Under the pieces are notes generated by a model. That model had not been told where the DNA came from. It ran no database searches and saw only the letters and a list, made by a program, of their open reading frames with translations. This document shows positions 63,124 to 64,000 of a stretch of DNA of 64,000 bases, piece by piece. Position 1 is the first letter of the stretch. Each line of letters opens with the position of its first letter. Origin of the DNA: Rossellomorea marisflavi (lineage in GTDB: Bacteria; Bacillota; Bacilli; Bacillales; Bacillaceae_B); the NCBI RefSeq assembly GCF_001274775.1, contig NZ_LGUE01000004.1:46163-110162 (forward strand), read 5' to 3'. The translations under genes and the position numbers were made by a program.

Positions 63124-63337
63124 TGGAACTGCTGGCATTCGCCCTGCTCCCCCTCTCTGTGACATTGCTCATCATCATTGCAGGGATAAAATTAAAAAAA
63201 AAAAACGATCTCCCTCTCTCTTCTATACTCCTTTTGATGAGATCACCGGGCAGACTGAAGTGGAATTCCACGAAGAACAGGACATCCCGGCGGAAGAGGA
63301 GGAGACTGGAGACGAACCGGAAAGGACTCATCCATGA
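63120..63337 (+). CDS. DUF3951-like membrane protein requiring a -1 frameshift
   Basis: The frame from ATG 63120 encodes one membrane helix (MMELLAFALLPLSVTLLIII, then AGIKLKKK). At an A12 run (63194-63205) the expected family continuation lies in the -1 frame: RSPSLFYTPFDEITGQTEVE, then an acidic Glu-rich tail ending ERTHP. FYTPFDxITGQT is the DUF3951-type signature. The run contains A-AAA-AAC in the correct register for -1 slippage, so this may be programmed; a homopolymer error or mutation is equally possible. The -1 frame stop overlaps the next start by ATGA, which supports it as the real end. About 72 residues if shifted. Confidence 0.75.
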
Positions 63338-63948
63338 TCAGCAAAGTTCAATACATCATCATATTCATCTTCGCCATTATCTCAGGAATCACAGGAGGCT
63401 TTTTTGATCTTCCTTTTAGAGCATTGGCAATCGTGATTGCAGCCTCTGTCCTTTTCATTGCCTTGATCCCCTACGTATATTTTCTATACTGTTCCACCAA
63501 TACATCTAAAATCGAACAGTTTCTTTCTGCACGAAGAAGACAACCAATACTCGGCTTTTATTGGGCGCTGGGACAAGGGAATCCGGACCTTGTGAAAGGC
63601 CAGCTCGACAAGATTCTCGGAAAGTACAAGTCTCCCTCCCATCAAGCGGTTTTCCTCTTGGCCGAGGCTTCACGCCGAGGGGATGTACGGAGCGCTGCTT
63701 CCCGTATCCAACAAATAAAACAGCCTCCAATAAGGGAGTATTACGAGGTTCACATGTTGCTGGAGGAAGGACGATTTGAAGAAGCCAAAGGGAAGGCAGA
63801 TACCCTGCAAAAAGATTGGATGAAAGAAAGCATCCTCGGCCGACTCCACTCCCTTAACGGGGATGCAGAAGCAAGCAGGAACCATTACATACTCGCCGCT
63901 CAATGCTGTAAAGGGGTTCAGCGGTATCTTCTGGAGGGGATGTACTGA
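63334..63948 (+). CDS. Membrane-anchored helical-repeat protein
   Basis: The 204-residue protein has two N-terminal membrane helices (about 6-26 and 30-52) and a cytoplasmic part of short helix pairs that looks TPR-like (GQGNPDLVKGQLDKIL, FLLAEASRRGDVRSAA, LLEEGRFEEAKGKADTLQ). No family was recognised. AAAGGA lies 7 bases before the ATG, and the start overlaps the upstream stop. It appears to be third in an operon with the DUF4003 and DUF3951-like genes. Confidence 0.72.
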   Translation: MISKVQYIIIFIFAIISGITGGFFDLPFRALAIVIAASVLFIALIPYVYFLYCSTNTSKIEQFLSARRRQPILGFYWALGQGNPDLVKGQLDKILGKYKSPSHQAVFLLAEASRRGDVRSAASRIQQIKQPPIREYYEVHMLLEEGRFEEAKGKADTLQKDWMKESILGRLHSLNGDAEASRNHYILAAQCCKGVQRYLLEGMY

Positions 63949-63979
63949 TTTAGAGCACACAAATGAAAGGAATACACAC

Positions 63980-64000
63980 GTGTTAGTTAGAAGCATCGGA
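63980..64000 (+). CDS. Possible start of a following gene (cut by window edge)
   Basis: A GTG codon at 63980 lies 9 bases after AAAGG and opens a frame to the window end, giving only seven codons. It may be the next gene in the operon; nothing more can be said. Confidence 0.25.

Overview
The window reads as chromosome of a moderately GC-rich, spore-forming member of the Bacillaceae. Genus is inference only; something near Rossellomorea or other marine/soil Bacillus relatives would fit. Support comes from strong AGGAGG ribosome sites, a sqhC-type terpene cyclase, a flotillin, a likely sigma-K promoter in front of a coat-like protein, B. subtilis-style gltA-gltB, Fur boxes, cre sites, and S-box, B12-box and purine riboswitches. 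No rRNA, tRNA, phage, transposase or CRISPR array was seen.

Layout. 1-6.2 kb: a phosphodiesterase/MFS pair, an azoreductase, a short unlisted ORF, a DUF3189 gene, ferritin, a coat-like Gly/His/Trp/Pro protein and a TerC protein. 6.2-11.2 kb: a Fur-boxed divergent iron region (ferredoxin-NADP reductase against a four-gene hydroxamate-type siderophore importer). 11.3-16.4 kb: a short-chain fatty-acid transporter, a D-lactate dehydrogenase/BASS transporter pair and a hydrolase. 16.6-18.1 kb: a surface protein with its own sortase. 18.2-20.2 kb: adenine deaminase under a purine riboswitch of guanine type. 20.5-28.6 kb: flotillin, two orphan ABC permeases, arylamine N-acetyltransferase, terpene cyclase and a DUF2161 nuclease-like protein. 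28.7-36.5 kb: the GlcNAc PTS and glutamate synthase. 37.2-41.6 kb: a DigH/YngK-like glycosidase behind a cre site, then metE behind tandem S-adenosylmethionine and adenosylcobalamin riboswitches.

41.7-52.3 kb is the most distinctive block: two divergent operons around a palindromic operator. Leftward run an RpiR regulator, PTS IIB, PTS IIC, a small membrane protein and a GH4 phospho-glycosidase. Rightward run PTS IIA, a MupG-type (GH170) 6-phospho-muramidase, a BadF/NagK-type kinase, AnmK and GlcD/GlcF. Read together this looks like a cell-wall amino-sugar salvage system using a lactose/cellobiose-type PTS instead of MurP, with a D-lactate (or glycolate) oxidase attached. No MurQ etherase lies in the window.

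52.6-64 kb carries a small membrane protein, a methyltransferase, a nitroreductase, an XRE-PAS regulator with a KinB-like kinase, a C45 hydrolase, an operon of membrane protein, ECF sigma factor and a ClpP paralogue, an AraC/GyrI regulator, an XRE/membrane pair with a clear operator, and a DUF4003/DUF3951/unknown operon in which the middle gene needs a -1 frameshift at an A12 run.

Five copies of a roughly 300-bp structured repeat (about 1, 12.6, 52.3, 54.4 and 57.8 kb), plus one shorter relative (20.2 kb), sit mostly between convergent genes. One end forms a terminator-like hairpin within about 10 bases of a stop codon.
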